Source: Bacteroidales bacterium (GTDB taxonomy: Bacteria; Bacteroidota; Bacteroidia; Bacteroidales; F082). From it: a stretch of DNA of 64,000 nucleotides. Below, one piece after another: positions 24,625-32,609 of the stretch (the stretch's first letter is position 1; every line of letters starts with the position of its first letter). The position numbers and the translations under genes were made by a program. The DNA is taken from assembly GCA_024400425.1 (NCBI GenBank), contig JAKSMV010000011.1:1-64000 (forward strand). Direction: 5' to 3'. The notes under the pieces were generated by a model. The model saw only the letters and a program-made list of their open reading frames with translations, was not told the origin of the DNA and did not search any database.

Positions 24625-26042
24625 GATAGTAAATGTTTGTTGATGAAGTCGAGCATAGAAGAATACATTTCTCCGAATCCGCTGATAATGACCATTCTGA
24701 GCGCTGCATATTTCTTGATTTCAGCTTCGCGGATGGCGATTTCAGTTTCGTCGTTGGTGCCGAGATAGGCGCGGATGAATATGTCCCAGAATTTTGAATA
24801 TTGTTCGTTGGAGATGTGGTAAAGCCGCATCGTCAGATCGTTTTCGTTGCATTTGGCCGTGAAGTAGGTCATGCCAAGGTCGAAAAGCGGATGTCCATAC
24901 GAAAAATCACTGAGGTCAATCCACCAATCTTCCATGTCGTTGGTGATGATGTTGCCGATGTGCAAGTCGCCATGAAGGCAAGTGGTGGCTTCCGGCAATT
25001 GTCCAACGAAGGTCATCATCTTGTCTTTCTCGTCTTGGTTGAAGAATTTCGAACAGGCGATTGCATGTTTGTATTGTTCAATCATGGAAGGAAACAACGT
25101 CGTGTCGCATGGCGTCGCGTGCAGTTTCCTGCATTGTTCGGCAAAGCGAAGAGCGTAATGTTCTAGTTTGTCGGGCTCTTGTGAAATGGCGCGTGCATAC
25201 GAGCGTTTAGGGCTGATGCGTTGGAATTCGGCTCCGAAGCGTTTGCCATCGGTGACAAAGCGACCTGGGAATGGCGTCTGGATGCCCATCTTGATGAGTT
25301 TGGACGCACAGTCGAGCTCTCTCTCGGGTACACCACTAGGAATGAAGTCGTTGTAGAGTTTTACCATCGTGTGGCCGTCTTTGTGGTTGTAGCTGATGGC
25401 GGTATAGCCGTCGCCGCTTTCCTCATAGTCGTCCATGTTGATGAGTGCGGCTGCCCATCCTTTCTTGCCGAATACCTGATTGACGTAATTCACGAATTCT
25501 TTGTATGCGTGAGTGTCGGAGAGTTCGGCAAGGGCTTCAGTGAGCCCGCGGTAGTGCCATTCGTGGTCGGCCTTGCCGTTGGGTGCATGGAAGCGGTCCC
25601 AAAGTTTGTCGCCCAATTCTTCATAGTCGTGTGCAATGGCGCGCATGTTTGAGAGTTTGTCGCCGAGAGCTACGATTTTGGAATCGCGCGAGGCCTGCTT
25701 CAGATGGTTGATGGATGCTTCCTTGCGCGAACGCCATGATGCAACCTTGTCGCAATTTGGCTCGCGTTTTTCGCTTTCGTCATCGACGAGATTGGCAACG
25801 CGGTCGCCAAACTGTTCGCGTATCTGTTCAATGGTTGCGTCGGTATCTTCTATGGTGTCATGCAGGATGGCGGCAGCTAGCAACTCTTGGTCGGAAGTGA
25901 TGGTGGCTACAATCTCGGCAGCTTCCAATGGATGTATGATGTAAGGATAGCCTTTGCCTCGGCGTTCGGTATTGGCGTGGCATTTCACGGCGAATAGAAT
26001 CGCTTTGTCTAAAAGGCTCGAGTCGATGTTTACGCTTTTCAT
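24621..26042 (-). CDS. Fusion of SpoT-like HD hydrolase and aminoglycoside/choline-kinase-like domain
   Basis: This 473-residue protein joins two domains. Residues 1-190 look like the (p)ppGpp hydrolase domain of SpoT/MESH1: YIIHP (His37), the HD-ED motif ILHDTIEDTD (His61, Asp62, Glu65, Asp66) and ALGDKLSNMR (Asp128), so the metal site seems complete. Residues 195-470 look like an APH/choline-kinase fold: MVKLY (Lys228), LHGDLHIGN (His357, Asp359, Asn364) and WIDLSDF (Asp376). The kinase part resembles families annotated as aminoglycoside phosphotransferase or TIGR02172-like. The frame extends upstream, but the ATG at 26042 gives the natural HD start. It lies 20 bases after a RelA/SpoT-type synthetase gene. 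The kinase substrate is unknown. Confidence 0.8.
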   Translation of the reverse strand: MKSVNIDSSLLDKAILFAVKCHANTERRGKGYPYIIHPLEAAEIVATITSDQELLAAAILHDTIEDTDATIEQIREQFGDRVANLVDDESEKREPNCDKVASWRSRKEASINHLKQASRDSKIVALGDKLSNMRAIAHDYEELGDKLWDRFHAPNGKADHEWHYRGLTEALAELSDTHAYKEFVNYVNQVFGKKGWAAALINMDDYEESGDGYTAISYNHKDGHTMVKLYNDFIPSGVPERELDCASKLIKMGIQTPFPGRFVTDGKRFGAEFQRISPKRSYARAISQEPDKLEHYALRFAEQCRKLHATPCDTTLFPSMIEQYKHAIACSKFFNQDEKDKMMTFVGQLPEATTCLHGDLHIGNIITNDMEDWWIDLSDFSYGHPLFDLGMTYFTAKCNENDLTMRLYHISNEQYSKFWDIFIRAYLGTNDETEIAIREAEIKKYAALRMVIISGFGEMYSSMLDFINKHLLS

Positions 26043-26062
26043 TGTTAAGGTTGTTTGATAGG

Positions 26063-27154
26063 TTACTTGATGTTGATTCGATTGGCTTGTTGAAGTGTCC
26101 GTTGGGCGCGTTGGATGTTGTAGTCGCTGGGCCCATAAAGGGTTTCGTAGAAAAACTTCAGCCCGATTTCGCCATAGCCTTTCTTGATGATACTTACGAT
26201 ACATAGGTTCTGAAGGGCAAGTGAGCTGGCAACGATGTCGAGGTCGGTGCCGGCCAGTTGGTGGAGGGCCAGCTGATAGGCGGCTTCACTGTTTTCCTTA
26301 ATCATGCGCTCGATGTCGCCCAGTGTCTTAAAGTCCATTTGGACGAGGACATTCAGATAGCGGACAAGACTGTCTTCGATGATCTCGGCCTGGTTGATGG
26401 AAGCGATTCTCTCCATGAGTTTCCTGAAAGGATTAAGTTGCAAGAAACTACGGAATGTGTCGCCGTTAAGGGCGACGGCGTCGAAGTTTCCATCAGCCAC
26501 AAGTGCTTGAACCTGACGTCGGTAGTCGGTGATTTCGATGCGAATCTTGCTGAATTGTTCATCAGCTAATTCAAGCAAACCTGCCAGACGGTTGAGGTTG
26601 CGGAGATACTCTTCAGGAATCTCTACGCCCGACTTGTAGCCCGTATCGTGATACATGGTGGCCCAAACGTGTTGCAAGGCCGTGCGCATCTGTATTTCAA
26701 AGCGATACTCGTTGATTTCGGGATGCTCAGGGTCGAAATAAAGCGCCTGAGGAATTCGGCAGATGTAGTGTAGCGACATGTAACCGAAACGGTCGAGGTC
26801 AATAAGTTTGCGCTTGTCGATAGTGTTGCTCCAATCCACCTCGAAGGTTTTTTCCATCAGTGCTGCAATCTTGTCAACTTCATCGGTGTAGAAAGTGATG
26901 ATGCGGGCGCCGAGGATGTCGGTCAGGTCGCTTAGACTGTTGTATTTCTGGCCTTTCAACTCTAATTTTCCTACAAGGCTGCTTTCGGTCTTGACGCGCG
27001 CTTCGATGGCGTTCACATACAGACCGTTTTCTTCGATGCATTTCTCCATCTGCTTCTTCACGATGTCTTTCATCTTCCTGAACGACTCGATGTTGTCTCG
27101 GTATTCGTCGAGAATCATCTGGCAATGGAGGTCGAGGCCGTAGTTCTTGTCCAT
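26063..27154 (-). CDS. Stand-alone RelA/SpoT-type alarmone synthetase
   Basis: A 363-residue cytoplasmic protein with a nucleotide pyrophosphokinase domain at roughly residues 30-180. Synthetase motifs are visible: EARVKTESSLVGK (Arg53, Lys55, Lys63), DILGAR (Asp79, Arg84), GYMSLHY (Tyr125, Ser127, His129) and EIQMRT with the catalytic Glu153. There is no HD, TGS or ACT domain; the hydrolase domain is instead encoded by the next gene. The C-terminal 180 residues are helical and unassigned. Possible activities are (p)ppGpp synthesis or, as in toxic small alarmone synthetases, ppApp synthesis or tRNA pyrophosphorylation. Confidence 0.82.
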   Translation of the reverse strand: MDKNYGLDLHCQMILDEYRDNIESFRKMKDIVKKQMEKCIEENGLYVNAIEARVKTESSLVGKLELKGQKYNSLSDLTDILGARIITFYTDEVDKIAALMEKTFEVDWSNTIDKRKLIDLDRFGYMSLHYICRIPQALYFDPEHPEINEYRFEIQMRTALQHVWATMYHDTGYKSGVEIPEEYLRNLNRLAGLLELADEQFSKIRIEITDYRRQVQALVADGNFDAVALNGDTFRSFLQLNPFRKLMERIASINQAEIIEDSLVRYLNVLVQMDFKTLGDIERMIKENSEAAYQLALHQLAGTDLDIVASSLALQNLCIVSIIKKGYGEIGLKFFYETLYGPSDYNIQRAQRTLQQANRINIK

Positions 27155-27159
27155 GGTTG

Positions 27160-27984
27160 TTATTCTAAAAACTTGTCTTTTAGTGTGTCGAGCTCGTCAT
27201 CGGTAAGGACGAAAATCTCTTTGATGTAGTTTTCCATCGAGCCGTAGTTCTGGTCGATATAATCCAAGGCGGCTTCGAAGTTCTTGATGCTTACGCCTTC
27301 TTCGGCCTGAATGGCTTCGAAGGCATCTTGGTTGGCTCCTCTGAGCTTGAGTTTAAGCGACAACCTGTCGATGTTCGGCTGGTAGGGAACATTGGTGAGT
27401 GCAAAGTCATCGACGATGGTTTTCCTGTCGAACCCCAACGCTGCCAAAAGGAAAGCTGTGGCCAAGCCTGTGCGGTCTTTCCCTTGTGTGCAATGCCAGA
27501 GCATGGTGCCTTCCGAACGAAGGATGCGGTCGAGGAGGGCGGCATATTGCAGTTGGCAATATTCATCGCTGACCATGCTGACATAGAGCTGTTTCATCAT
27601 GGGGTTGGCCTTGGGATTCATGGCGAAGTTGATGAGCTTTTCTTCGGCAGTGTTGCCAGGCGCTTCCAGTATGAGTTGCCAGAAGTTGTTGTTGTCGTCC
27701 TGGATGGGCATGTTGACGTAGGTGGCATCTTCGATGATGCGGTCGGGCCACCGGTTTACTTCGTAGGCGGTGCGAAGGTCGAAAACGTAGTTGACATGGT
27801 ACTTTTCTTTTAGCAGTTTTAGGTCGCTGTCGGTGGCTTTGTTGAGCACGCCGCAACGAATCAGCACGCCGTGCTTGATGCGCCGACCATCTCTGCTGAT
27901 GTATGAACCAAGCTGTCGGGCGTTAGGAACGCCTTCTAGACCGATGGCTTGCTTGTCGTACCTTAACTCGTTGATGATTCGCAT
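27160..27984 (-). CDS. Tyrosine-protein phosphatase (LipA/MptpB-like)
   Basis: A 274-residue phosphatase of the Y_phosphatase3 type. It has the N-terminal NARQLGSY segment, the general-acid region YVFDLRTAYEV, and the P-loop HCTQGKDRTG with nucleophile Cys165 and Arg171; the lysine in GKDRTG is typical of enzymes that also act on phosphoinositides or phosphoserine. It begins 23 bases after the STAS gene and ends 5 bases before the alarmone synthetase gene, inside one operon. It might reverse a phosphorylation made by the RsbW-like or APH-like kinase, which is inference. Confidence 0.85.
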   Translation of the reverse strand: MRIINELRYDKQAIGLEGVPNARQLGSYISRDGRRIKHGVLIRCGVLNKATDSDLKLLKEKYHVNYVFDLRTAYEVNRWPDRIIEDATYVNMPIQDDNNNFWQLILEAPGNTAEEKLINFAMNPKANPMMKQLYVSMVSDEYCQLQYAALLDRILRSEGTMLWHCTQGKDRTGLATAFLLAALGFDRKTIVDDFALTNVPYQPNIDRLSLKLKLRGANQDAFEAIQAEEGVSIKNFEAALDYIDQNYGSMENYIKEIFVLTDDELDTLKDKFLE

Positions 27985-28007
27985 ATTGCTCTTTTGCGCA
28001 AATGGCG

Positions 28008-28310
28008 TTAGATGATGCAGATGATGTTGGAGAATCCAGTGATGTCGAACACTTCCTTGACTTGGGGTTTCATGTTCTTCATCACCATCTTACCTTTGCG
28101 GGCGTTGACGCTTTTCTGCAGCATGAGGAAGATGCGCAAGCCTTGCGACGAAGTGTATTCCATGTTGGTGCAGTCAATCTCGATGTCGGGCGTTTCGCCT
28201 TCCATCAATGGCTTGATGTCTTCTTGGAACTGAAGAGCGTTGGTGGTGTCGAGGCGGCCTTCCAGAGTGACCAGTTGCTTTGCGCCAATTTGGCTAATCG
28301 TGATTTTCAT
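28008..28310 (-). CDS. STAS-domain anti-anti-sigma factor (RsbV/SpoIIAA-like)
   Basis: A 100-residue single-domain STAS protein. It starts ITISQIGAKQLVTLEGRLDTTNA, as anti-sigma antagonists do, and the phosphorylation-site region is MEYTSSQGLRIFL with Ser54/Ser55 at the usual position, although the canonical DSSG has become SSQG. These proteins release a sigma factor or other target by binding the cognate RsbW kinase. The ATG at 28310 gives the normal start. It lies 41 bases after the RsbW-like gene. Confidence 0.85.
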   Translation of the reverse strand: MKITISQIGAKQLVTLEGRLDTTNALQFQEDIKPLMEGETPDIEIDCTNMEYTSSQGLRIFLMLQKSVNARKGKMVMKNMKPQVKEVFDITGFSNIICII

Positions 28311-28351
28311 ATATTTAGTTTGTTTGTTTAATGCGTTGAATGAAGTGCTTT

Positions 28352-28753
28352 TTATTGCTTCAGATGCTTCGTCATCTTGAAGAGGTTGCAACCGTCGATG
28401 CGTTCGTATTCAAGCTTGTCCATCATCTGCTTGCAGAGGAATATGCCCAAGCCACCGATTTGCCGTTCTTCGGCAGAAAGGGTGATGTCGGGGTCACTTT
28501 TCTCTAACGGATTGAAGGGAATGCCTTCGTCCTTGAGGGTGATGACGAGACTGTCGCCGACGAGTTGGGTGCCGACTTCAACCCAACCGTTGCCACCATC
28601 GTAGGCGTAGCTGACGATGTTTTCTACAACTTCTTCGATGCATAGCCGCAACTTGAATTGCAGGTCTTCGGAGATGGGCATGTCTTCAGATGCCATCAGC
28701 GCTTCGATGATTTCAGCTGTTTTCCCTGCTATGGGTTCAAATCTTGTTACCAT
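28352..28753 (-). CDS. RsbW-like ATP-binding anti-sigma regulatory kinase
   Basis: A 133-residue GHKL ATPase of the HATPase_c_2/RsbW type. The N box CIEEVVENIVSYAY (Glu41, Asn45), G1 box LKDEGIPFNP and G2 box GGLGIFLCKQMMD are present. Such kinases phosphorylate the partner STAS protein and hold an output protein inactive. It is the first gene of a minus-strand operon that also contains the STAS protein, a phosphatase, the alarmone synthetase and the HD-kinase fusion. No sigma factor gene is nearby, so the target is unknown. Confidence 0.87.
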   Translation of the reverse strand: MVTRFEPIAGKTAEIIEALMASEDMPISEDLQFKLRLCIEEVVENIVSYAYDGGNGWVEVGTQLVGDSLVITLKDEGIPFNPLEKSDPDITLSAEERQIGGLGIFLCKQMMDKLEYERIDGCNLFKMTKHLKQ

Positions 28754-28772
28754 TTTTTTGTCGAATGTTTAT

Positions 28773-29402
28773 TTATATGGTGCAAAGATAGGCAAATTTT
28801 TCAAAGGCGTCTCTAAGTTTATGCTCATCACGGATGGTTTTTCTGAGGATTTCTAGTTGAGCGGCATTCTCCGATTCGGGAAGCCAAAGCTTGAGATAGC
28901 CTCCATCAGCGTATTTTTCCATCATGTGAGCACGAAAACGTTGGTATTGTGCTTCTTTGTCTAATTCTGGATAGTGTTCAAGGCCATATTGTATGGTTCT
29001 TTTGACCACTTTGTCGGGGATGATGAGCCGGTCGGCTTCGGCGACGATTTTGCCATAAATGCTGCGAGGCTCGTGCCCAGCGGAAGCTCGGTGGTCTTCT
29101 GCGGCTTGTGCCATGGCCTCGATTTGCTCCTCGTCGAACCAATTTTTCAGGTGCCCGTCCTCTCTGATGATGCGTCCCGAGACGAGATGGTGCGTGTCGC
29201 GCCCTTCGCAAAGTCCTGTGTCGTGATAGGCAGCGATGGCATACACCATGTTGACATCTACATCGTAATGCTCGGCCAAAGCAAGACTGCGACGAATCAC
29301 GTCGTTGGCGTGGTCGCGCTGATGGGCGGCATCGAAATGCTCGTATTTGGGCAAGATTTCCTGCTCGATATAGGTTTGTAATGAAGTGTTGATTTGCCTC
29401 AT
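28773..29402 (-). CDS. HD-domain metal-dependent phosphohydrolase
   Basis: A 209-residue cytoplasmic HD-superfamily protein. The HD site is spread over DAAHQRDHAND, AIAAYHDTGL and, further on, AAEDHRAS and IVAEADRL, giving the usual His/Asp ligand set. It is distinct from the SpoT-like HD domain of the fusion gene three genes later. Substrate is unknown, though nucleotides are typical. The ATG at 29402 is preferred to an upstream frame extension that lies over the promoter. The promoter of the following signalling operon lies inside its last codons. Confidence 0.8.
   Translation of the reverse strand: MRQINTSLQTYIEQEILPKYEHFDAAHQRDHANDVIRRSLALAEHYDVDVNMVYAIAAYHDTGLCEGRDTHHLVSGRIIREDGHLKNWFDEEQIEAMAQAAEDHRASAGHEPRSIYGKIVAEADRLIIPDKVVKRTIQYGLEHYPELDKEAQYQRFRAHMMEKYADGGYLKLWLPESENAAQLEILRKTIRDEHKLRDAFEKFAYLCTI
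28783..28790 (-). promoter_or_regulatory. -7 box for the RsbW-to-secreted-protein signalling operon
   Basis: Minus strand TATCTTTG (TAnnTTTG), 30 bases before the RsbW-like start and inside the 3' end of the upstream HD gene. It suggests a promoter separate from that gene. Confidence 0.55.
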
Positions 29403-29423
29403 GATAGTGTTGTGATTTTGAGG

Positions 29424-29431
29424 CAAAAATA
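29424..29431 (-). promoter_or_regulatory. -7 box for the HD phosphohydrolase gene
   Basis: Minus strand TATTTTTG (TAnnTTTG), 22 bases before the chosen start. Confidence 0.55.
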
Positions 29432-29464
29432 CGAAAAAATATCGTTCGGTTTTCTTATGGTGGA

Positions 29465-31669
29465 TTACCAACCACCTCCGCCGCCAGCACTGACGGTGGT
29501 GAGCATTGAATTTACATTGACAGTGGTTTGCTGGCCGCCGCTATAGGTGACGTTGCCAGTGTAATAGCCGTTCGTGTTGGTGCCACCGCTGATGGTGCCG
29601 CCGTATTTCACGGTATAGCTGCTGCCCGTTTGCAACTTTGGGTCGCTGAAGAGCATGACCATGCTGTTGCCGCCGCCAGGACCACCACCGGGTCCGCCGC
29701 CACCGCCACCTGTGAATTCGGGACATTGATAGGTGGCAATCACTTCGCCCGATGAGCCGAGTATCTGAATGGCGTATCCGGCTTGCGTGTTGATTTTCAG
29801 CGAGGGTTGCGTGCAGACGTTCTGTGTGGGATTGCTGGTGCCGCCGCCTGTGCCGATGATGGTACCTCCTGTGACTTTGAACTGGTTGTTGTCGCAGTCG
29901 AAGCCTTCTTCAGGTTGGCGTGAGCCATTGCTGATGAGAAAACCGCCGTTGAGGAATAGGGTGCCGTTCGAGTCGGTGCCGTCGTTACTATCGCTGTGGA
30001 CGTAATAAGTTCCTCCGTTGATGGTGATGTTGCGTGTGGCGTTCACGGCGTCGTCTTTCTTCGAGTAGGCTTCGATGTTGCCTCCGTTGATGGTGAGGTA
30101 AGCCTTGCTCTCAAGGCACTCGCCGCCTTCGTTTTGGCTCTGGCTGCAAAGTATGTTGATGTTGCCGCTGTTGATGGTGAGGTCGCCTTCGCTTTTCACG
30201 GCCTTCGGGTTGGCGTATTCGCCTTCGCCACCTGGCCACCAACCGCCGCCGCCACTCTCCACGGTGATGCGTTCGCCTGTTGTGGTGACGCTGAGTGTGA
30301 GTTCTTCGTTAGAAGCACTGGCCATGCCAATGGTTAAGCTGCCGCCAACGTTGATGCCTTTGCCGCCTTTGCCCCTGCTGGTGAGGTTGAAGGTGCCAGC
30401 GAGAATCTCCATGTTGCCGTCGCATTTGAGGCACGATGAGGTGTAGGAGTCTTTGGTGTCGCCACTGATGGTGTAGGCTGCGCCGTCGCCGTGGGTCTCG
30501 ATGGTGAAGTCACCGCCGCTGATGCTGATGTTGCCGTCGGCGCTTATTGACTTGCCGCCGTGGTTCGAGGTAGGCAAAGTGATATGGAAAGTGCCACCTG
30601 TGATGGTAATGTCGGTGTCGCTCTTGATGGCAGTGCAATAGGATGGAACGTTCTGTCCTTCTTCTTGGACCAAAACCGTGCTTCCGGCCGATTCGATGGT
30701 GATGTCGCCGCCGCTGATGATGATTTCTCCGTCGCATTTGATGCCTTTCGAAACATCGCCCAAGTGGGTCAAGTCGAGGGTGCCTCCGTTGATGCGAATC
30801 GTGCCATTGGCTTTGATGGCTTTCACATCTTCTTCCGTACTGGTGATAGTGATCGAGCCGTATTGCATGGTGAAATCGCTTGAGCAATCGATGCCATCTG
30901 AACCTGTTTCTGAGATGATGAGCGTGCCACCGGCCTCAAGAAATGAGTTGCAGTGAATGCCGTCATTGTCAGCGCTTTCGATGTGGATGTTGCCGCACAT
31001 CAGTTGAACGTCGCCTTCTGCGTTGATGCCGTGCTTTTTGTTGGCGATGATGGTAAGTGTGCCGAAGTCTTGGTTGAAAAGCAAGGTGCCAGAAGTGGTG
31101 AAGGTGCCTTTTTGCTCGCCATCAGCTCCGTCAGATAAGGATGACTCGTGGGTCAAAATGACTTCGGCTGTAACTTCTGTAATGATGTCGATGGCAGAGG
31201 TCGTCAAGCTGCTGAGGTTGAGCTCGTAAAGTTGAAGGGTGAAGTCGGAGCTGCTGCCGAAGACGATGGAACCGTTTTGTGAGTTTCCTGTTAATCTATA
31301 GGTTACATCGCTTTTTGTGGAGTTGACAACCACGTTGGCATTGTTGTGGCTAACTGTCACGCCGGCCCCGATAAATGGATTTTCCACCTGAACATCATTC
31401 CCATTATAAGTGATGATAACCATGTCGCTCGGAGGTGGAAGCTCTGGTCTGCCGAAGGTAATGCTGTCAATCGAAGTGATGTTGAACGAAGTGTTCCCTT
31501 GTTGGGCGTTGACCATGGTCGAATTGCCGTTGAATTGCATATTTTCGACGTTTGAAGTCCCGTTTTGATAAATGACGCTACCGTTGCCGTGAATGTAAAT
31601 CTGCTCTTGTTGGGCCTTTGCGCCAAAGGCAAATGCGAGGCAAATCAAAATGTTCAAAATCTTTCTCAT
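29465..31669 (-). CDS. Secreted beta-helix carbohydrate-binding protein (Cthe_2159/DUF4353-like)
   Basis: A 734-residue exported protein with a signal peptide ending AKAQ (residue 19). Most of it (about residues 170-640) is built of short strand-turn repeats such as GTLIISETGSDGIDCSSD, INGGTLDLTH, IISGGDITIES, ITINGGNIEAYSKKDDAVN and TINGGTYYVHSDSNDG, matching the parallel beta-helix carbohydrate-binding family typified by Cthe_2159. A poly-glycine/proline stretch (GGGGGGPGGGPGGG) precedes the C-terminal domain. The family binds acidic polysaccharides such as polygalacturonate and calcium. It overlaps the T9SS-sorted protein gene by 4 bases (ATGA). Confidence 0.8.
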   Translation of the reverse strand: MRKILNILICLAFAFGAKAQQEQIYIHGNGSVIYQNGTSNVENMQFNGNSTMVNAQQGNTSFNITSIDSITFGRPELPPPSDMVIITYNGNDVQVENPFIGAGVTVSHNNANVVVNSTKSDVTYRLTGNSQNGSIVFGSSSDFTLQLYELNLSSLTTSAIDIITEVTAEVILTHESSLSDGADGEQKGTFTTSGTLLFNQDFGTLTIIANKKHGINAEGDVQLMCGNIHIESADNDGIHCNSFLEAGGTLIISETGSDGIDCSSDFTMQYGSITITSTEEDVKAIKANGTIRINGGTLDLTHLGDVSKGIKCDGEIIISGGDITIESAGSTVLVQEEGQNVPSYCTAIKSDTDITITGGTFHITLPTSNHGGKSISADGNISISGGDFTIETHGDGAAYTISGDTKDSYTSSCLKCDGNMEILAGTFNLTSRGKGGKGINVGGSLTIGMASASNEELTLSVTTTGERITVESGGGGWWPGGEGEYANPKAVKSEGDLTINSGNINILCSQSQNEGGECLESKAYLTINGGNIEAYSKKDDAVNATRNITINGGTYYVHSDSNDGTDSNGTLFLNGGFLISNGSRQPEEGFDCDNNQFKVTGGTIIGTGGGTSNPTQNVCTQPSLKINTQAGYAIQILGSSGEVIATYQCPEFTGGGGGGPGGGPGGGNSMVMLFSDPKLQTGSSYTVKYGGTISGGTNTNGYYTGNVTYSGGQQTTVNVNSMLTTVSAGGGGGW

Positions 31670-32148
31670 AGCTTCATCATTTTGAGGTTTTGGCTTCCGA
31701 TATTGACTATATAAAGTCCTGAATTCAGTTCGGCAATATCAATGACTTGTCCGTTCTCGATTTGACATTGACGCACCAAACGTCCGTCAATGCCGTAGAT
31801 TTTCATTGTTGTAGTTTCTGATAATCCTTTGACAACGAATTGACTATGAACTGGATTTGGGAATATTCCAAACGTATTAGCAACATCTTCATTGGTGCCT
31901 GTGAGGTCGTCAAAAGTTATTTTCCGAATATCGTTCAAGGCGATTTGGACGCTCTCCTTGTTGTCGGGACGAACAATCCAAAGGAAATCTTCGCTCCCGA
32001 ATTTGATTTGGCAGTTTCCGTCGAGGTGATAGACTTGTGCTGTTCCGTCGTTCATCGTGACGGTGGCATAAACATCTGTCTGAGCTGAAAGTCGCCCGAT
32101 GGCAAACATAGCGGTAATCAATAGCCCAATTCTCAGGAATCTTTTCAT
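31666..32148 (-). CDS. Small exported protein with a type IX sorting domain
   Basis: A 160-residue protein with signal peptide (residues 1-22, ends LSAQ), a short strand-rich domain containing VYHLDGNCQIKFGSEDFLWIV, and from about residue 89 a Por-secretion type-A domain: FGIFPNPVHSQFVV, MKIYGIDGRLV and ELNSGLYIV. The CTD directs export by the type IX system and cell-surface attachment. The ATG at 32148 is chosen because the upstream frame overlaps crcB and lacks a signal. It is coupled to the beta-helix gene, and the two N-terminal regions (DSITFG and DIRKITFD) look related. Confidence 0.85.
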   Translation of the reverse strand: MKRFLRIGLLITAMFAIGRLSAQTDVYATVTMNDGTAQVYHLDGNCQIKFGSEDFLWIVRPDNKESVQIALNDIRKITFDDLTGTNEDVANTFGIFPNPVHSQFVVKGLSETTTMKIYGIDGRLVRQCQIENGQVIDIAELNSGLYIVNIGSQNLKMMKL

Positions 32149-32174
32149 GACTTGAATGGTTATAAATGAAGTCA

Positions 32175-32182
32175 CAAAGATA
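32175..32182 (-). promoter_or_regulatory. -7 box for the T9SS protein/beta-helix pair
   Basis: Minus strand TATCTTTG (TAnnTTTG), 27 bases before the start codon. Confidence 0.55.
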
Positions 32183-32239
32183 GGAGAAAAACTTTTATAT
32201 ACAAGAATTTTTGACTTGAAATATGTCCGTTTGAACAAC

Positions 32240-32605
32240 TTATGCAGCCGCTTTGCCGCCGATGTAGATGCCAGCCCATACGCACACGAGGCACAACAAT
32301 AATGTGCCAAGGATGTAGGCTCCGCCTTCAAGATAGTTGCCCGAACGCAGCATCTCAAAGGTTTGCGCCGAGAAAGTAGAGTAGGTGGTGAAGCCACCGC
32401 AAAGCCCGACGGTGAGCATAAGTTTCCAGTCGCCACTTGTGCAAGCTGCCATGCAAAGTCCGATAAGGAACGAACCGATGCCGTTGACGCTTAATGTGGC
32501 TATCCAGGATGCGCAATGCAAGGCGTTGCCTGCAAGGGTGGCCAAATAGCGCAGTATGCTGCCCGCTGCTCCGCCGAGACCGACTATGAGAATGTTTTTC
32601 AGCAT
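32240..32605 (-). CDS. crcB: CrcB/Fluc fluoride channel
   Basis: A 121-residue four-helix membrane protein that exports fluoride as a dual-topology dimer. Signatures are GLGGAAGSILRYL at residues 9-21, TLSVNGIGSFLIG and the GLCGGFTTYSTFSAQ motif around the fluoride path. It starts four bases after the UvrA2-like gene, so it is expressed as part of that operon; there is no room for a fluoride riboswitch of its own. Confidence 0.92.
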   Translation of the reverse strand: MLKNILIVGLGGAAGSILRYLATLAGNALHCASWIATLSVNGIGSFLIGLCMAACTSGDWKLMLTVGLCGGFTTYSTFSAQTFEMLRSGNYLEGGAYILGTLLLCLVCVWAGIYIGGKAAA

Positions 32606-32609
32606 GATG

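Noticed and set aside
32606..32609. Fluoride riboswitch before crcB
   Set aside because: Only four bases separate uvrA2 and crcB, so no leader RNA can exist; a riboswitch would have to lie upstream of the whole operon and was not seen.
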